A DNA stretch of 64,000 nucleotides. Source: Pelomonas sp036404855 (GTDB lineage Bacteria > Pseudomonadota > Gammaproteobacteria > Burkholderiales > Burkholderiaceae_C). How positions within the stretch are numbered: the stretch's first letter is position 1; each line of letters starts with the position of its first letter. The translations under genes were made by a program, and so were the position numbers. This document shows, piece by piece, positions 25,468 to 34,821 of the stretch. Location: positions 26,574 to 90,573 of the forward strand of contig NZ_DASWYS010000050.1 in the NCBI RefSeq assembly GCF_036404855.1, given 5' to 3'. The notes under the pieces were generated by a model. It did not search any database and was not told the origin of the DNA. It saw only the letters and a program-made list of their open reading frames with translations.

Positions 25468-28400
25468 ATGGACAGCTCCCTGCGCGACTCCGAACTCCCG
25501 GCCGACCTCAGCCCGTTGGCCTGGGTGCAGGAGGAACTGCGCCGCTCCCTGGAGTCGGTACACAAGACCCTGCGCCGCCTCGTTCGCGATGGCAGCGACA
25601 GCCGGCACGCCGCGTTCGGCGCCGATGCCCAGCCCAGCCCTCCGCTGCAGCAGGCGGCGGCGCAACTGCACCAGGTCAGCGGTGTGCTGTCGCTGGTCGG
25701 CCTGCCGGCTGGCGCCAGCGTGCTGCGTGCCGCCGAGATCGCCGTGGCCCGCTTGGCAGAGCGGCCCCTGGAGGTCGAGGCGAGCACCGTCGATGCCATC
25801 GAACGCGCGGACTTCGCATTGCTGGCCTATGTCGCCCGCCTGCTGGCCGGCAACAAGACCTCGTCGCTGGCCCTTTACCCGGGCTATCGCGCCCTGCAGC
25901 AGATCAACGGCGCTGAGCGCATCCATCCCGCCGACCTGTGGCAGTTCGACTGGGCTTGGCGCAGCATCCCGCAGGAAGCCGGCGTGTCGCCGCGCGCGCC
26001 CGATACCGTGCGCGCGCCCTTCGAGGCTGCGCTGCTGCGCCACATGCGGGAACCCAGCTCCACGCACGCGGCCAACCTGTCAGGCCTTTGCGCTGGCCTT
26101 GCTGCCGCGCTGCCGGCCGGCACGTCGCGTACGCTGTGGCAATTGGCTGCGGCCGTCTTCGAGGGCCAGGCGCTGAAGCTGCTGGGCAGCGATGCCTACA
26201 CGAAGCGCCTGGGCTCCAAGTTGCTGCACGAACTGCGGGTGATTGGCCAGGGCGACCAAGCCGACCCGGCGCGTGACCGGCTGGCTCAAGACCTGCTGTT
26301 TTTCTGCGCCCAGTGCCGCGTCACCCAGGGGGCTGGCCCGCGCCTGATGGCCGTTCACGAAGCCTACCGTCTGACGGATGAGCAGGCCGGTGACTACGAA
26401 GATGCCAGCCTGGGCCGCATCGACCCGGCCTGGGTCGCGCAGGCCAAGCGCCGCGTGCTGGCCGCCAAGGAAAGCTGGTCCAGCGCCGCTGAGGGCGACC
26501 AGCACCGGCTGAGCGGCCTGGACGAGCAGTTCGCCGCGCTGTCCGATTCCCTGACTCGCCTGTTCCCGAGTGGCGAGGTGCTGGCCCAGACGCTGCAGCG
26601 CGCCGTCGTCGCGACGTTGCGCTCGCGCGCCGCACCGTCGCCCGCGCTCGCGATGGAAGTCGCTACCAGCCTGCTCTATGTTGAAGCCGCGCTGGAAGAC
26701 GCCGCCTTCGATCAGCCCGAGCAGGCCGACCGCGTGCGCCGCCTGGCGCGCCGCGTTGAGGCCGTTGCTCACGGCGAGGCGGCCGAGCCGCTGGAAGACT
26801 GGATGGAGGACCTGTACCGCCGGGTCTCTGACCGCCAGACTCTGGGCAGCGTCGTCCACGAACTGCGCGCCAGCCTGTCGGAAATCGAGCGCCAGTGCGA
26901 CGAGTACTTCCGCAGTCCTACCCAGCGCGAGCTGCTGATTCCCGTGCCCGGCCAACTGCAGGCCATGCGCGGCGTGCTCAGCGTGCTGGGCCTGGACCAA
27001 GCCGCCCACGCCACCGTCCGCATGCGCGACGAGATCGACGGCCTGGCCAACACCGAGATCGACTTCAATCGCCCCGGCGCGCGTGACGTCTTCGAGCGCC
27101 TGGCCAACAACCTCGGCGCCCTCGGCTTTCTCATCGACATGCTCAGCGTCCAGCCGCAACTGGCCAAGCGCATGTTCCAGTTCGACGAGATCAGCGGCCG
27201 CCTGGACGCCGTCATGGGCCGCCGCGAAGGGGCCGTGGAGCTTCCCGATTTCGAGGCTAGCGGCTTCCACGTCGACCTTGAGGCCGAGTCGCCTGCCGCC
27301 CCCGCCCCCGGTGCGGCCATGGATGCGACGCAGCCCCTGCACGTCGACTTCGGCAGCCTGGATCTGCCCGATCTCAGCCTGCCTGATGTCGACCTTTCGC
27401 AGCCCGCGCTGGCCGTCTCGCCGGTGGTCGCGCCGCCTCCGCTCGCGCCCAGCGTTGCCGACGACCCGGAGATGCGCGAGATCTTCCTGGAGGAGGCCGA
27501 CGAAGTTATCGCCAACGCGCGTGCAGCGTTGGCCGAGCTGCACCAGCAGCCCAGCGACCACGGCCAGCTCACCGTCGTGCGCCGCGCCTTCCACACGCTC
27601 AAGGGCAGTGCCCGCATGGTGGGCCTGAACGACTTCGGCGAAGGCGCCTGGGCCTGCGAGCAGCTCTACAACGCCCGCCTCGCCGAGGCCAGCCCGCAGG
27701 CCGATGCTGCTCTGATCGGCTTCACGACCGAGGCGCTGGACTATTTCGCTCATTGGCGCCAGCAGATCGCCGGCACCGAGCCGGGCCACAGCCTGCCCGA
27801 CCCGCTGCGCCGCAGCGCCGATTCACTGCGTTTGCAGGGGCAGTCCCTGCCGCTGGACTGGTCCGCGGAAGCTCCGGTGACGGAAGTCGTCGAACCCGCG
27901 CCCGAGCCCGTTGTCGCCGAGCCGATCGAGACGGTAGCGGTGCCGGTGCCTGAGCCCGACTACGTGCTCGAGCTGGACATGCCGGATGCCGAAGCCGGTC
28001 TGCCGGTGCCCGAGGTCACAGTCGATCTCGATGCGGCGCAATGGCTGGCCGACGAACCCACGCTTGACCTCTCTGTCCCGACCCACGCGCCGACCGAACC
28101 CCTGCCACTGCCCACGCCACAGCGCGAGGAGCAGACGCTGGCCAACTTTGGTGTCATCCTGGACCTGGACGATCCCGAACCTGTCGTCGTCCCCGAGCAG
28201 CCCCTGGCCGAGATTCCGCCCAGGCCCGAGGAGGTCACGCTCGCCCTGCCCAGGCTGGTGGTCGACAACGAGGCTGCCGCGATCGAGGCAGAGCCGGAGC
28301 CAGTGGACCCGGACGAGGGCTTCAAGGTCATCGGTCCGCTGCGCATCAGCATCACCCTGTTCAACATCTTCCTGAACGAGGCCGACGAGCTGTCGCGCAA

Positions 28401-31296
28401 ACTCTCCATCAGTCTGGCGGAATGGGCGGCCGAGCTGGCCCAGCCCGTGCCGGCCAGCTGCGAGGCCCAGGCCCATGCCCTGGCTGGCAACGCAGCGACA
28501 GTTGGTTATGAGGAGCTGTCCGCGCTGGCCCGCGAGTTGGAGCACACCCTGGGCCGCGCCCAGCGCGCCACGCGTTACGAGGAGGCCGACGCCGAGCTCT
28601 TCGTGCGCGCTGCCGACGACATCCGCCGCCTGCTGCACCAGTTTGCGGCTGGTTTCCTGAAGCCCAACGACCCCGAGGTCATCAGCCGCCTGCATGCCTA
28701 CGAGCCGCAGGAGGAGTCGCTCACCGCCGCCGCCGAGCTGGACGGGCTGGACGGGCTGCCTGTCGAGGATGGCATCGAGATGCCGGTGGCCGAGGCCATC
28801 GAGGTCGTTGAACCTGCATCCGAGACCGTGCTGGCGTTGGAGTCCGAGCCTGAGACGACACCGTCCGCCGAGCCCGAACCAACATCGTCGATGGAGCCGG
28901 AACCCGAGCCCGGCCTGCCCGACAACATCGAGCCGGACCTCTACCCGATCTTCGAGGAAGAGGGCCGTGACCTGCTGCAGCAGTTGCATGGCGCCCTGCG
29001 AGACTGGCTGGCCCATCCGGGCGAGCTGGGCCGCTCGGACGCCTGCATGCGTGCCCTGCACACCTTCAAGGGGGGCGCTCGCCTCGCCGGCGCCATGCGC
29101 TTGGGCGAGCAGGCCCACCATCTGGAGTCGGCCATCGAGGCCGTGCTGCGTGACGGTCATGCCGATCACGCTCGGGTTCAAGCGCTGCAGCACGAGGGCG
29201 ATGCGCTTGAGCATGCCTTCGAGGAACTGGGCCGCAGCCTGACAACTGCTGCTGCGGCACCGCTCGTGCCCGCTGTCGTCACGCCGCCAGCGCCGGTTGC
29301 GCGGCCAGTGGTCGCCGTCGAGGCGCCGCAGGCCCAGCCCGCTGCCACGGCCGACAGGGCCGGCGAGCAGATCCGCGAGATCGACTGGAGCCGCTTCACC
29401 GACAGCGCCGAGATCGCTGCCGGCAGCGACAACCTGGCCATCGGCCTGGCCCAGGTGCGCGTGCGCGGCAGCCTGCTGGAGCGCATGGCCACTCAGGCCG
29501 GCGAGGTCAGCATCCGCCGTGCGCGGATGGAGTCCGAGCTGGCCCAGATGAAGGGTGCCCTGCTGGACCTGGACGACAACCTCGAGCGACTGCGCGCGCA
29601 GTTGCGCGAGCTGGAGTTGCAGGCTGAGGCCCAGATGCACATCCAGCAGGAGATGGCGCAACAAGGCGGCCGCGAGTTCGACCCGCTGGAGTTCGACCGC
29701 TACACCCGGTTCCAGGAACTGACACGCATGCTGGCCGAGTCGGTCGGTGACGTGGCCACGTTGCAACGCGCGCTGGGTCGCAACGTCCAGACTGGCGAAG
29801 ACGAGCTGGCTGCCCAGTCGCGGCTGACGCGAGAACTGCAGGACGACCTGCTGCGCACCCGCCTGGTCGAGTTCGACTCCATCGGCGAGCGGATGCATCG
29901 CGTCGTGCGCCAGGCCGCCCGGGACAGTGCCAAGCAGGTCAGGCTGGAGATCGCCGGCGGCCAGACCGAGCTGGACCGCTCGGTGCTGGAACGTACCGCG
30001 GGCGCTTTCGAACACCTGCTGCGCAACAGCGTCGCTCATGGCATCGAGACGCCAGATGTGCGCACTGCCGCTGGCAAGGACCCGGTCGGCACGCTGCGCA
30101 TCGACGTCAGCCAGCACGGCAATGAAGTGTTGCTGAAGTTCTCCGATGACGGTGCCGGCCTCAATCTCGCCCGCATCCGCGAGCGCGGCCTGCAATTGGG
30201 CCTGATCACGCCCGACGCCGAGCCCGACGATGCCCAGCTCCAGCGCATGATCTTCGCGCCGGGCTTTTCGACCGCCAGTCAGGTCACCGAGCTGAGCGGC
30301 CGCGGCATCGGCATGGACGTTGTGCGTGCCGAGGTTGGCACGCTGGGCGGCAGCATCGAAACCACGTCGGCGGCCGGGCAGGGCACCAGCTTCCTGCTGC
30401 GCCTGCCGCTGACGACGGCGCTGACGCAGATCGTGCTGCTCAAGAGCGCGGATCAGGTTGTCGCCGTGCCGGCGGCGCTGATGGCGTCCGTGCAGCGCGT
30501 GCCGGTCGAGGCGGTAGAGCAGGCTTACGCCACCGGCAGGCTGTTGCATGCGGGGCTGGAAATGCCGTTCTACTGGCTGGGCGGCCTGCTGGGCCACGCA
30601 GGCCGCGGCCATGTCCATGGCCGCCATGCGCACGTCGTGCTCGTGCACAGTGCCCAGGCTTCCCTCGCCCTGCACGTGGACGAGGTGGTTGGCAACCAGG
30701 AAGTCGTTGTCAAGAACCTCGGCGCCCAGCTCAACCGCGTGCCGGGCCTGGCGGGCATCAGCCTGCTGGCCTCGGGCGAGGTGGCGCTGATCTACAACGT
30801 CGTGGCGCTGGCCGACTGGTATGGCGTTGAGGCCCGGGCTCGCCTGGCCGCGGCCCATGCCCTGGCCCAGTCGTCGGCCCCGCTGCAGGCGGAGCCGGTG
30901 GCCGAGGCAGAGCAGGCGCCGCTGGTGCTGGTCGTCGACGATTCGCTGACGGTGCGCCGCGTGACGCAGCGCTTCCTGGAGCGCGTGGGCCTGCGCGTTA
31001 TGTTGGCCAAGGACGGCCTGGACGCGATGGAGAAGCTGGCCGGCGACGAGCTGCCCGCGGTGGTGCTGTCTGACATCGAGATGCCTCGCATGGACGGCTT
31101 CGACCTGGTGCGCAACATGCGCGCCGACTCGCGGCTGGCCGGCCTGCCGGTGATCATGATCACCTCGCGCATCGCGCAGAAGCATCGGGACTACGCCGCC
31201 CAGCTCGGTGTGGACCACTATCTCGGCAAGCCCTATGACGAGGACTACTTGCTCGGCCTGATCCAGCAGTACACCCACCGGACCCAGGCGGCCTGA
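25468..31296 (+). CDS. chpA: Hybrid chemotaxis kinase ChpA/PilL with multiple Hpt domains
   Basis: Very large CheA-type kinase of 1942 residues. N-terminal FimL-like helical domains (1-540) include an Hpt-like bundle with His68 and a second without the His near residue 500. Canonical Hpt domains follow with His709 (FHTLKGSARM) and His1198 (LHTFKGGARL). A further Hpt has His1003 in HALAGNAATVG, where the usual Lys is Ala. Acidic Pro/Glu/Val-rich linkers separate them. Then come the dimerisation helix, HATPase (LLRNSVAHGIE near 1520), CheW domain and C-terminal receiver (phospho-Asp1869, SDIEMPRMDGF). It phosphorylates PilG and PilH. At 1942 residues it is shorter than P. aeruginosa ChpA. Confidence 0.93.
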   Translation: MDSSLRDSELPADLSPLAWVQEELRRSLESVHKTLRRLVRDGSDSRHAAFGADAQPSPPLQQAAAQLHQVSGVLSLVGLPAGASVLRAAEIAVARLAERPLEVEASTVDAIERADFALLAYVARLLAGNKTSSLALYPGYRALQQINGAERIHPADLWQFDWAWRSIPQEAGVSPRAPDTVRAPFEAALLRHMREPSSTHAANLSGLCAGLAAALPAGTSRTLWQLAAAVFEGQALKLLGSDAYTKRLGSKLLHELRVIGQGDQADPARDRLAQDLLFFCAQCRVTQGAGPRLMAVHEAYRLTDEQAGDYEDASLGRIDPAWVAQAKRRVLAAKESWSSAAEGDQHRLSGLDEQFAALSDSLTRLFPSGEVLAQTLQRAVVATLRSRAAPSPALAMEVATSLLYVEAALEDAAFDQPEQADRVRRLARRVEAVAHGEAAEPLEDWMEDLYRRVSDRQTLGSVVHELRASLSEIERQCDEYFRSPTQRELLIPVPGQLQAMRGVLSVLGLDQAAHATVRMRDEIDGLANTEIDFNRPGARDVFERLANNLGALGFLIDMLSVQPQLAKRMFQFDEISGRLDAVMGRREGAVELPDFEASGFHVDLEAESPAAPAPGAAMDATQPLHVDFGSLDLPDLSLPDVDLSQPALAVSPVVAPPPLAPSVADDPEMREIFLEEADEVIANARAALAELHQQPSDHGQLTVVRRAFHTLKGSARMVGLNDFGEGAWACEQLYNARLAEASPQADAALIGFTTEALDYFAHWRQQIAGTEPGHSLPDPLRRSADSLRLQGQSLPLDWSAEAPVTEVVEPAPEPVVAEPIETVAVPVPEPDYVLELDMPDAEAGLPVPEVTVDLDAAQWLADEPTLDLSVPTHAPTEPLPLPTPQREEQTLANFGVILDLDDPEPVVVPEQPLAEIPPRPEEVTLALPRLVVDNEAAAIEAEPEPVDPDEGFKVIGPLRISITLFNIFLNEADELSRKLSISLAEWAAELAQPVPASCEAQAHALAGNAATVGYEELSALARELEHTLGRAQRATRYEEADAELFVRAADDIRRLLHQFAAGFLKPNDPEVISRLHAYEPQEESLTAAAELDGLDGLPVEDGIEMPVAEAIEVVEPASETVLALESEPETTPSAEPEPTSSMEPEPEPGLPDNIEPDLYPIFEEEGRDLLQQLHGALRDWLAHPGELGRSDACMRALHTFKGGARLAGAMRLGEQAHHLESAIEAVLRDGHADHARVQALQHEGDALEHAFEELGRSLTTAAAAPLVPAVVTPPAPVARPVVAVEAPQAQPAATADRAGEQIREIDWSRFTDSAEIAAGSDNLAIGLAQVRVRGSLLERMATQAGEVSIRRARMESELAQMKGALLDLDDNLERLRAQLRELELQAEAQMHIQQEMAQQGGREFDPLEFDRYTRFQELTRMLAESVGDVATLQRALGRNVQTGEDELAAQSRLTRELQDDLLRTRLVEFDSIGERMHRVVRQAARDSAKQVRLEIAGGQTELDRSVLERTAGAFEHLLRNSVAHGIETPDVRTAAGKDPVGTLRIDVSQHGNEVLLKFSDDGAGLNLARIRERGLQLGLITPDAEPDDAQLQRMIFAPGFSTASQVTELSGRGIGMDVVRAEVGTLGGSIETTSAAGQGTSFLLRLPLTTALTQIVLLKSADQVVAVPAALMASVQRVPVEAVEQAYATGRLLHAGLEMPFYWLGGLLGHAGRGHVHGRHAHVVLVHSAQASLALHVDEVVGNQEVVVKNLGAQLNRVPGLAGISLLASGEVALIYNVVALADWYGVEARARLAAAHALAQSSAPLQAEPVAEAEQAPLVLVVDDSLTVRRVTQRFLERVGLRVMLAKDGLDAMEKLAGDELPAVVLSDIEMPRMDGFDLVRNMRADSRLAGLPVIMITSRIAQKHRDYAAQLGVDHYLGKPYDEDYLLGLIQQYTHRTQAA

Positions 31297-31303
31297 GCAC
31301 CCG

Positions 31304-32341
31304 ATGTCCCAGGTTGTCGATCACCTCGCCGAACTGACCGGATTCCGTGACCGCGACGTCATGGACGTCACGCTGGTCATGGCCCTGCGTGATCTGCTCG
31401 AGCCGGAGTCTGTGGCCATTTACCGCTGCGTCGGCGAGCCGGGCGAGGAGCGTTGGCTGACTCGCGCCCACCTGCGCGCGGGCGATGCCGTGGCGTCGGC
31501 TGACCCGCTTTGGGCCAAGCCCACGGCGCTGCCGCTGGCGACCACCCATCCGCTGCGCCTGGAGGCTATGCGCAGCCGCGCGGTGACCCAGGTGGTCCAG
31601 GGGGGACAGTGGTTGTACCTTTTCCCCATCGCGACCGAGCGCGACGTCATCGGCGTCATCGAGATCTTGTCCACGCGCCGCCTTGGCACAGGCGCGCAGC
31701 GAATGGTCAGCAGCGTGCTGCGGATCTATCACAACTTCCAGGGCCTGCTTGACTACTCCGAGCGCGACACGCTCACCGGCCTGCTGAATCGCAAGACCTT
31801 CGACGAGAGCTTCCTGAAGGTGCTGTCCGACATCCCGGCCAAGCACGAGGTCAAGTACGAGGCCGAGGACCGTCGCCACGAGACGGCCACCCCGCACTAT
31901 GTGCTGGGCGTCATCGACATCGACCACTTCAAGTCCGTCAACGACCGCTTTGGCCACCTCATCGGCGACGAGGTGCTGCTGCTGCTTTCCCGCCTGATGC
32001 GCGGCTCTTTCCGCTTTCACGACCTGCTCTACCGCTTTGGCGGCGAGGAATTCGTCGTGCTGATGCGTTGCGACGAAGAGATCCACGCCGGCGATGCCTT
32101 TGAGCGCCTGCGCGTGAACACCGAGCGTTACGTCTTCCCGCAGGTCGGTCGCATCACGGTCAGCATCGGCTTCACCGAGGTACGCGCCGGGGATTCGCCG
32201 GCAGCGGCCTTCGAGCGAGCTGACAAGGCCGTCTATCACGCCAAGGCCCACGGCCGGAACCAGGTGCACAACTACGCAGCCCTGGTCGCCGGGGGCATCA
32301 TCCAGGAAGCCACGCAGCTCAGCGACGTCGAGCTGTTCTGA
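31304..32341 (+). CDS. Diguanylate cyclase with GAF-like sensor, in the Pil-Chp operon
   Basis: Protein of 345 residues predicted to make c-di-GMP. The first ~150 residues look like a GAF-type sensor. The GGDEF domain has TGLLNRKTF, DIDHFKSVND, the catalytic GGEEF, and an inhibitory RxxD site (RFHD) exactly five residues before it. A charged insert of about 25 residues (around KHEVKYEAEDRRHE) lies between the first helix and the first metal-binding strand, which is unusual. It starts 7 bases after the chpA stop, so it is cotranscribed and may tie surface sensing to c-di-GMP. Confidence 0.92.
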   Translation: MSQVVDHLAELTGFRDRDVMDVTLVMALRDLLEPESVAIYRCVGEPGEERWLTRAHLRAGDAVASADPLWAKPTALPLATTHPLRLEAMRSRAVTQVVQGGQWLYLFPIATERDVIGVIEILSTRRLGTGAQRMVSSVLRIYHNFQGLLDYSERDTLTGLLNRKTFDESFLKVLSDIPAKHEVKYEAEDRRHETATPHYVLGVIDIDHFKSVNDRFGHLIGDEVLLLLSRLMRGSFRFHDLLYRFGGEEFVVLMRCDEEIHAGDAFERLRVNTERYVFPQVGRITVSIGFTEVRAGDSPAAAFERADKAVYHAKAHGRNQVHNYAALVAGGIIQEATQLSDVELF

Positions 32342-32777
32342 TCCGGCCCAGTTGGGCGGGTCTGCGCCAACGGTCGCTTCTCTCCTCGGGCGCCGCGGCC
32401 TGGTGTGGTTGGTTGCCCGCGATGACTGCTTGAGAAGCCCGCTGTGGCCATGCGACGTTGGGCGTGCACTGCGTACGTGATGAACACGAAGCGCCGGCTC
32501 GGGCGCTCTTGGCATGCCGACGGGTCACGGTCAGCTACGAGGAAGCCATGTGTTCTTGCGGCCTCCGTCCAGACTGGGGGGCGCGGCTATTGGGGCGTTC
32601 GTAGGCACTGCCGAGGAAGCACGGCGTCAACTTGCTGGCCTGCCAGCTCCGGTCCAATGCTTACAGTGCCACGCCTGAGGCGAAGGCAGCGGGCGCCAAA
32701 GCTCAGCACGGGACCTGGCGTCTATGCCAGCATCCTCAGCGTCACGCTGACCTGCGGCTGGCCGGCCGGCGCGGTGT
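32342..32777. other. Non-coding gap between the diguanylate cyclase and phr genes
   Basis: These 436 bases separate two convergent genes. Open frames exist on both strands but lack family resemblance, ribosome sites and the codon pattern of the neighbours. A short inverted repeat lies near 32735-32752 (TCAGCG...CGCTGA), without a T-run. I see no tRNA, no insertion sequence ends and no clear terminator. A few phrases (GAACACGAAGCG near 32480) recall the gap at 3585-3891, but too weakly to call a shared element. Confidence 0.5.
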
Positions 32778-34220
32778 CTAGACTTTGCGGCTCTTGACGA
32801 CTGCGTAGCGCGCCAGCGTCTGCTCCCGGGCCGCCGCGTGGTCGACGATGGGGCGCGGATAGTCCACCCCCTGCATCGCGAGCGGCACCCGCTCCCAGGG
32901 GGCGTGGATGGCTTTGCCATCCAGGGCCGCCAACTCGGGGCAGTAGCGGCGGATGAAGAGCCCCTTGGCGTCGAATTTCTCGCTCTGCGCAGTGGGGTTG
33001 AAGACGCGGAAGTAAGGTTGGGCGTCGCAGCCGCTGCTGCTGGCCCATTGCCAGCCGCCGTTGTTGGCTGCCAGATCGAAGTCCAGCAACTGCCGCGCGA
33101 ACCAGGCCTCGCCGCGGCGCCAGTCCAGCCCCAGGTCCTTGCTCAGGAAGCTGGCCGTCACCATGCGCAGGCGGTTGTGCATGTAGCCTGTCTGGCTGAG
33201 CTGGCGCATGGCCGCGTCCACCAGCGGGTAGCCGGTGCGTCCCTCGCACCAGGCCTGGAAGAGGGTGTCGGCCTGCGGGCCGGTGTCCCAGCGAATCGAG
33301 TCGTACTCGGGCCGGAACGAGGCCGTCATCGCGTGCGGGTGGTGGTGCATGACCTGGTGATAGAAATCGCGCCAGATCAGCTCAGACAGCCACACCTCGG
33401 CGCCATGGTCGCCGCCCTGCATGCGCTGGTGGGCGATCCGCGCCAGGCGGCGGATGGACACGGTGCCGAAGCGCAGGTGCACGCTCAGGTAGCTGGGGCC
33501 CTTGAGGGCCGGGAAGTCTCGTCTGGCGTCGTAGGCGTCGATGCGGGCCAGGAAGTCGTCCAGCAGCGTTTCGGCGCCTCGGCTCCCCTGGCCGACATGC
33601 CTCGTCAGGCCTGCTGGCTCGAAGCCGATGTCCCGCAAGGCCGGAACGCCGAGGGCCAGGTTGCTCTGCGCCAGCGCGCCCGCATGCCGCTCGACCGGGT
33701 AGCTGCTCAGATAGAACCCATCCACCTTGCGCAGCCAGGCGTTCTTGTAGGGCGTGAACACGCTGTAAGGCCCGCCGGTGGCCGTCATGACCTCGCGGCG
33801 TTCGAAGATGACATGGTCCTTGAAGCTGCGCAACTCGACGCTGAAGCTGCGCAGCCGCTCGGCCACGCGGGCGTCGCGTGCCAAGGCCTGCGGCTCGTCG
33901 TCGTGGTTGGTGAACACGGCCTGCACGCCCAGCTCTGCCGCCAGCCGGGGAATTTCGTCGGTGGCGCAGCCATGACGGACGATCAGCGCGCCGCCCAGTT
34001 GCCTCAGGTCCTCGTCCAGCACCCGCAGCGCGTCGAGGATGAACTCCACACGCCGGTCGGCCCGCGGCAGGGCGTCCAGGATGTCGCGGTCCAGCACGAA
34101 GGCGCAGAACACCTGCCTGGCACCCCGCAGAGCCCGATAGAGCGCGGCCTGGTCGTCCGCGCGCAGGTCGCGGCGGAACCAGACGAGGGCACGGTCGACG
34201 AGCTCGGCGGAGGGTTTCAT
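32778..34220 (-). CDS. phr: Deoxyribodipyrimidine photolyase
   Basis: FAD-dependent enzyme of 480 residues that uses blue light to split pyrimidine dimers in DNA. It has the N-terminal antenna-binding Rossmann domain (ALVWFRRDLRADDQ) and the C-terminal FAD domain with YLSVHLRFGTVSIR, ELIWRDFYHQV, the TGYPLVDAAMRQL helix, the MHNRLRMV loop and WASSSGCDAQPYFRVFNP. The start is taken as ATG 34220; another ATG at 34244 would overlap the divergent yqgE start. Class I CPD photolyase is the best call. Confidence 0.95.
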   Translation of the reverse strand: MKPSAELVDRALVWFRRDLRADDQAALYRALRGARQVFCAFVLDRDILDALPRADRRVEFILDALRVLDEDLRQLGGALIVRHGCATDEIPRLAAELGVQAVFTNHDDEPQALARDARVAERLRSFSVELRSFKDHVIFERREVMTATGGPYSVFTPYKNAWLRKVDGFYLSSYPVERHAGALAQSNLALGVPALRDIGFEPAGLTRHVGQGSRGAETLLDDFLARIDAYDARRDFPALKGPSYLSVHLRFGTVSIRRLARIAHQRMQGGDHGAEVWLSELIWRDFYHQVMHHHPHAMTASFRPEYDSIRWDTGPQADTLFQAWCEGRTGYPLVDAAMRQLSQTGYMHNRLRMVTASFLSKDLGLDWRRGEAWFARQLLDFDLAANNGGWQWASSSGCDAQPYFRVFNPTAQSEKFDAKGLFIRRYCPELAALDGKAIHAPWERVPLAMQGVDYPRPIVDHAAAREQTLARYAVVKSRKV

Positions 34221-34242
34221 ACCCACAGAATAAAATGTCTTC
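34221..34242. promoter_or_regulatory. 22-base divergent gap between phr and yqgE
   Basis: This AT-rich patch separates two divergent start codons. TAAAAT at 34231-34236 is a -10-like hexamer for the plus strand, ending only six bases before the yqgE ATG, and TATTCT on the minus strand is similarly close to phr. No good -35 is visible. If used, both transcripts would be nearly leaderless; otherwise each promoter lies inside the other gene. Confidence 0.3.
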
Positions 34243-34821
34243 ATGCCCGCCGATCGGATCGTCCTGACCAACCAGTTCCTCATCGCCATGCCCGGCATGG
34301 CCGACGAGGCTTTTGCCGGGACGGTGGTCTACCTCTGCGAGCACAACGACAACGGAGCACTGGGCCTCGTCATCAACAAGCCCATCTCGTTGACGCTCGG
34401 CCATCTGTTCGAGAAGGTCGAGCTGAGCCCGCCGGCCGAGCCGCTGGCCGACAGCCCGGTCTTCTACGGCGGCCCCGTGCAGACCGACCGCGGCTTCGTA
34501 CTGCACGAGCCGCTTGACGAGGAAGGCGGACACTACAACGCGACGCTGGCTGTGCCGGGCGGCCTGGAGATGACCACCAGCCGCGACGTGCTGGAGGCTC
34601 TGTCCAATGGCGCCGGCCCCAAGAAACTGCTCGTCACGCTGGGCTACAGCGGTTGGGCGGCTGGCCAGCTGGAAGAGGAAATCGGCCGCAACGGCTGGCT
34701 GACGGTGGACGCCTCGCCCGCCATCATCTTCGACACGCCGGTGGAGCAGCGCTACGAGAAGGCCCTGGGCTTGCTGGGCATCGATCCGCGCATGCTGAGC
34801 TCGGATGCCGGTCACGCATGA
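34243..34821 (+). CDS. yqgE: YqgE/AlgH family protein (UPF0301)
   Basis: Protein of 192 residues of the DUF179 family. The family start is clear (LTNQFLIAMPGMADEAFAGTVVYLCEHNDNGALGLVINKP), followed by FYGGPVQTDRGFVLH and GYSGWAAGQLEEEI. The molecular function is not established; it is called AlgH in Pseudomonas. It heads a run of six overlapping genes through the acyltransferase, and its stop overlaps ruvX by ATGA. Confidence 0.93.
   Translation: MPADRIVLTNQFLIAMPGMADEAFAGTVVYLCEHNDNGALGLVINKPISLTLGHLFEKVELSPPAEPLADSPVFYGGPVQTDRGFVLHEPLDEEGGHYNATLAVPGGLEMTTSRDVLEALSNGAGPKKLLVTLGYSGWAAGQLEEEIGRNGWLTVDASPAIIFDTPVEQRYEKALGLLGIDPRMLSSDAGHA

Noticed and set aside
27823..31278. 1151-codon open frame on the minus strand opposite chpA
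   Set aside because: It mirrors the high-GC codon pattern of chpA, is rich in His, Gln, Arg and Leu without any motif, and has no ribosome site. chpA is intact on the other strand.
32444..32797. 117-codon plus-strand frame before phr
   Set aside because: Its product is Arg/Ser/Trp/Cys-rich with no family resemblance, and the start lacks a ribosome site. The gap is treated as non-coding.
32778..34298. Longer photolyase start at 34298 or 34244
   Set aside because: Both run into the divergent yqgE gene. The ATG at 34220 already includes the complete photolyase N-terminal motif.
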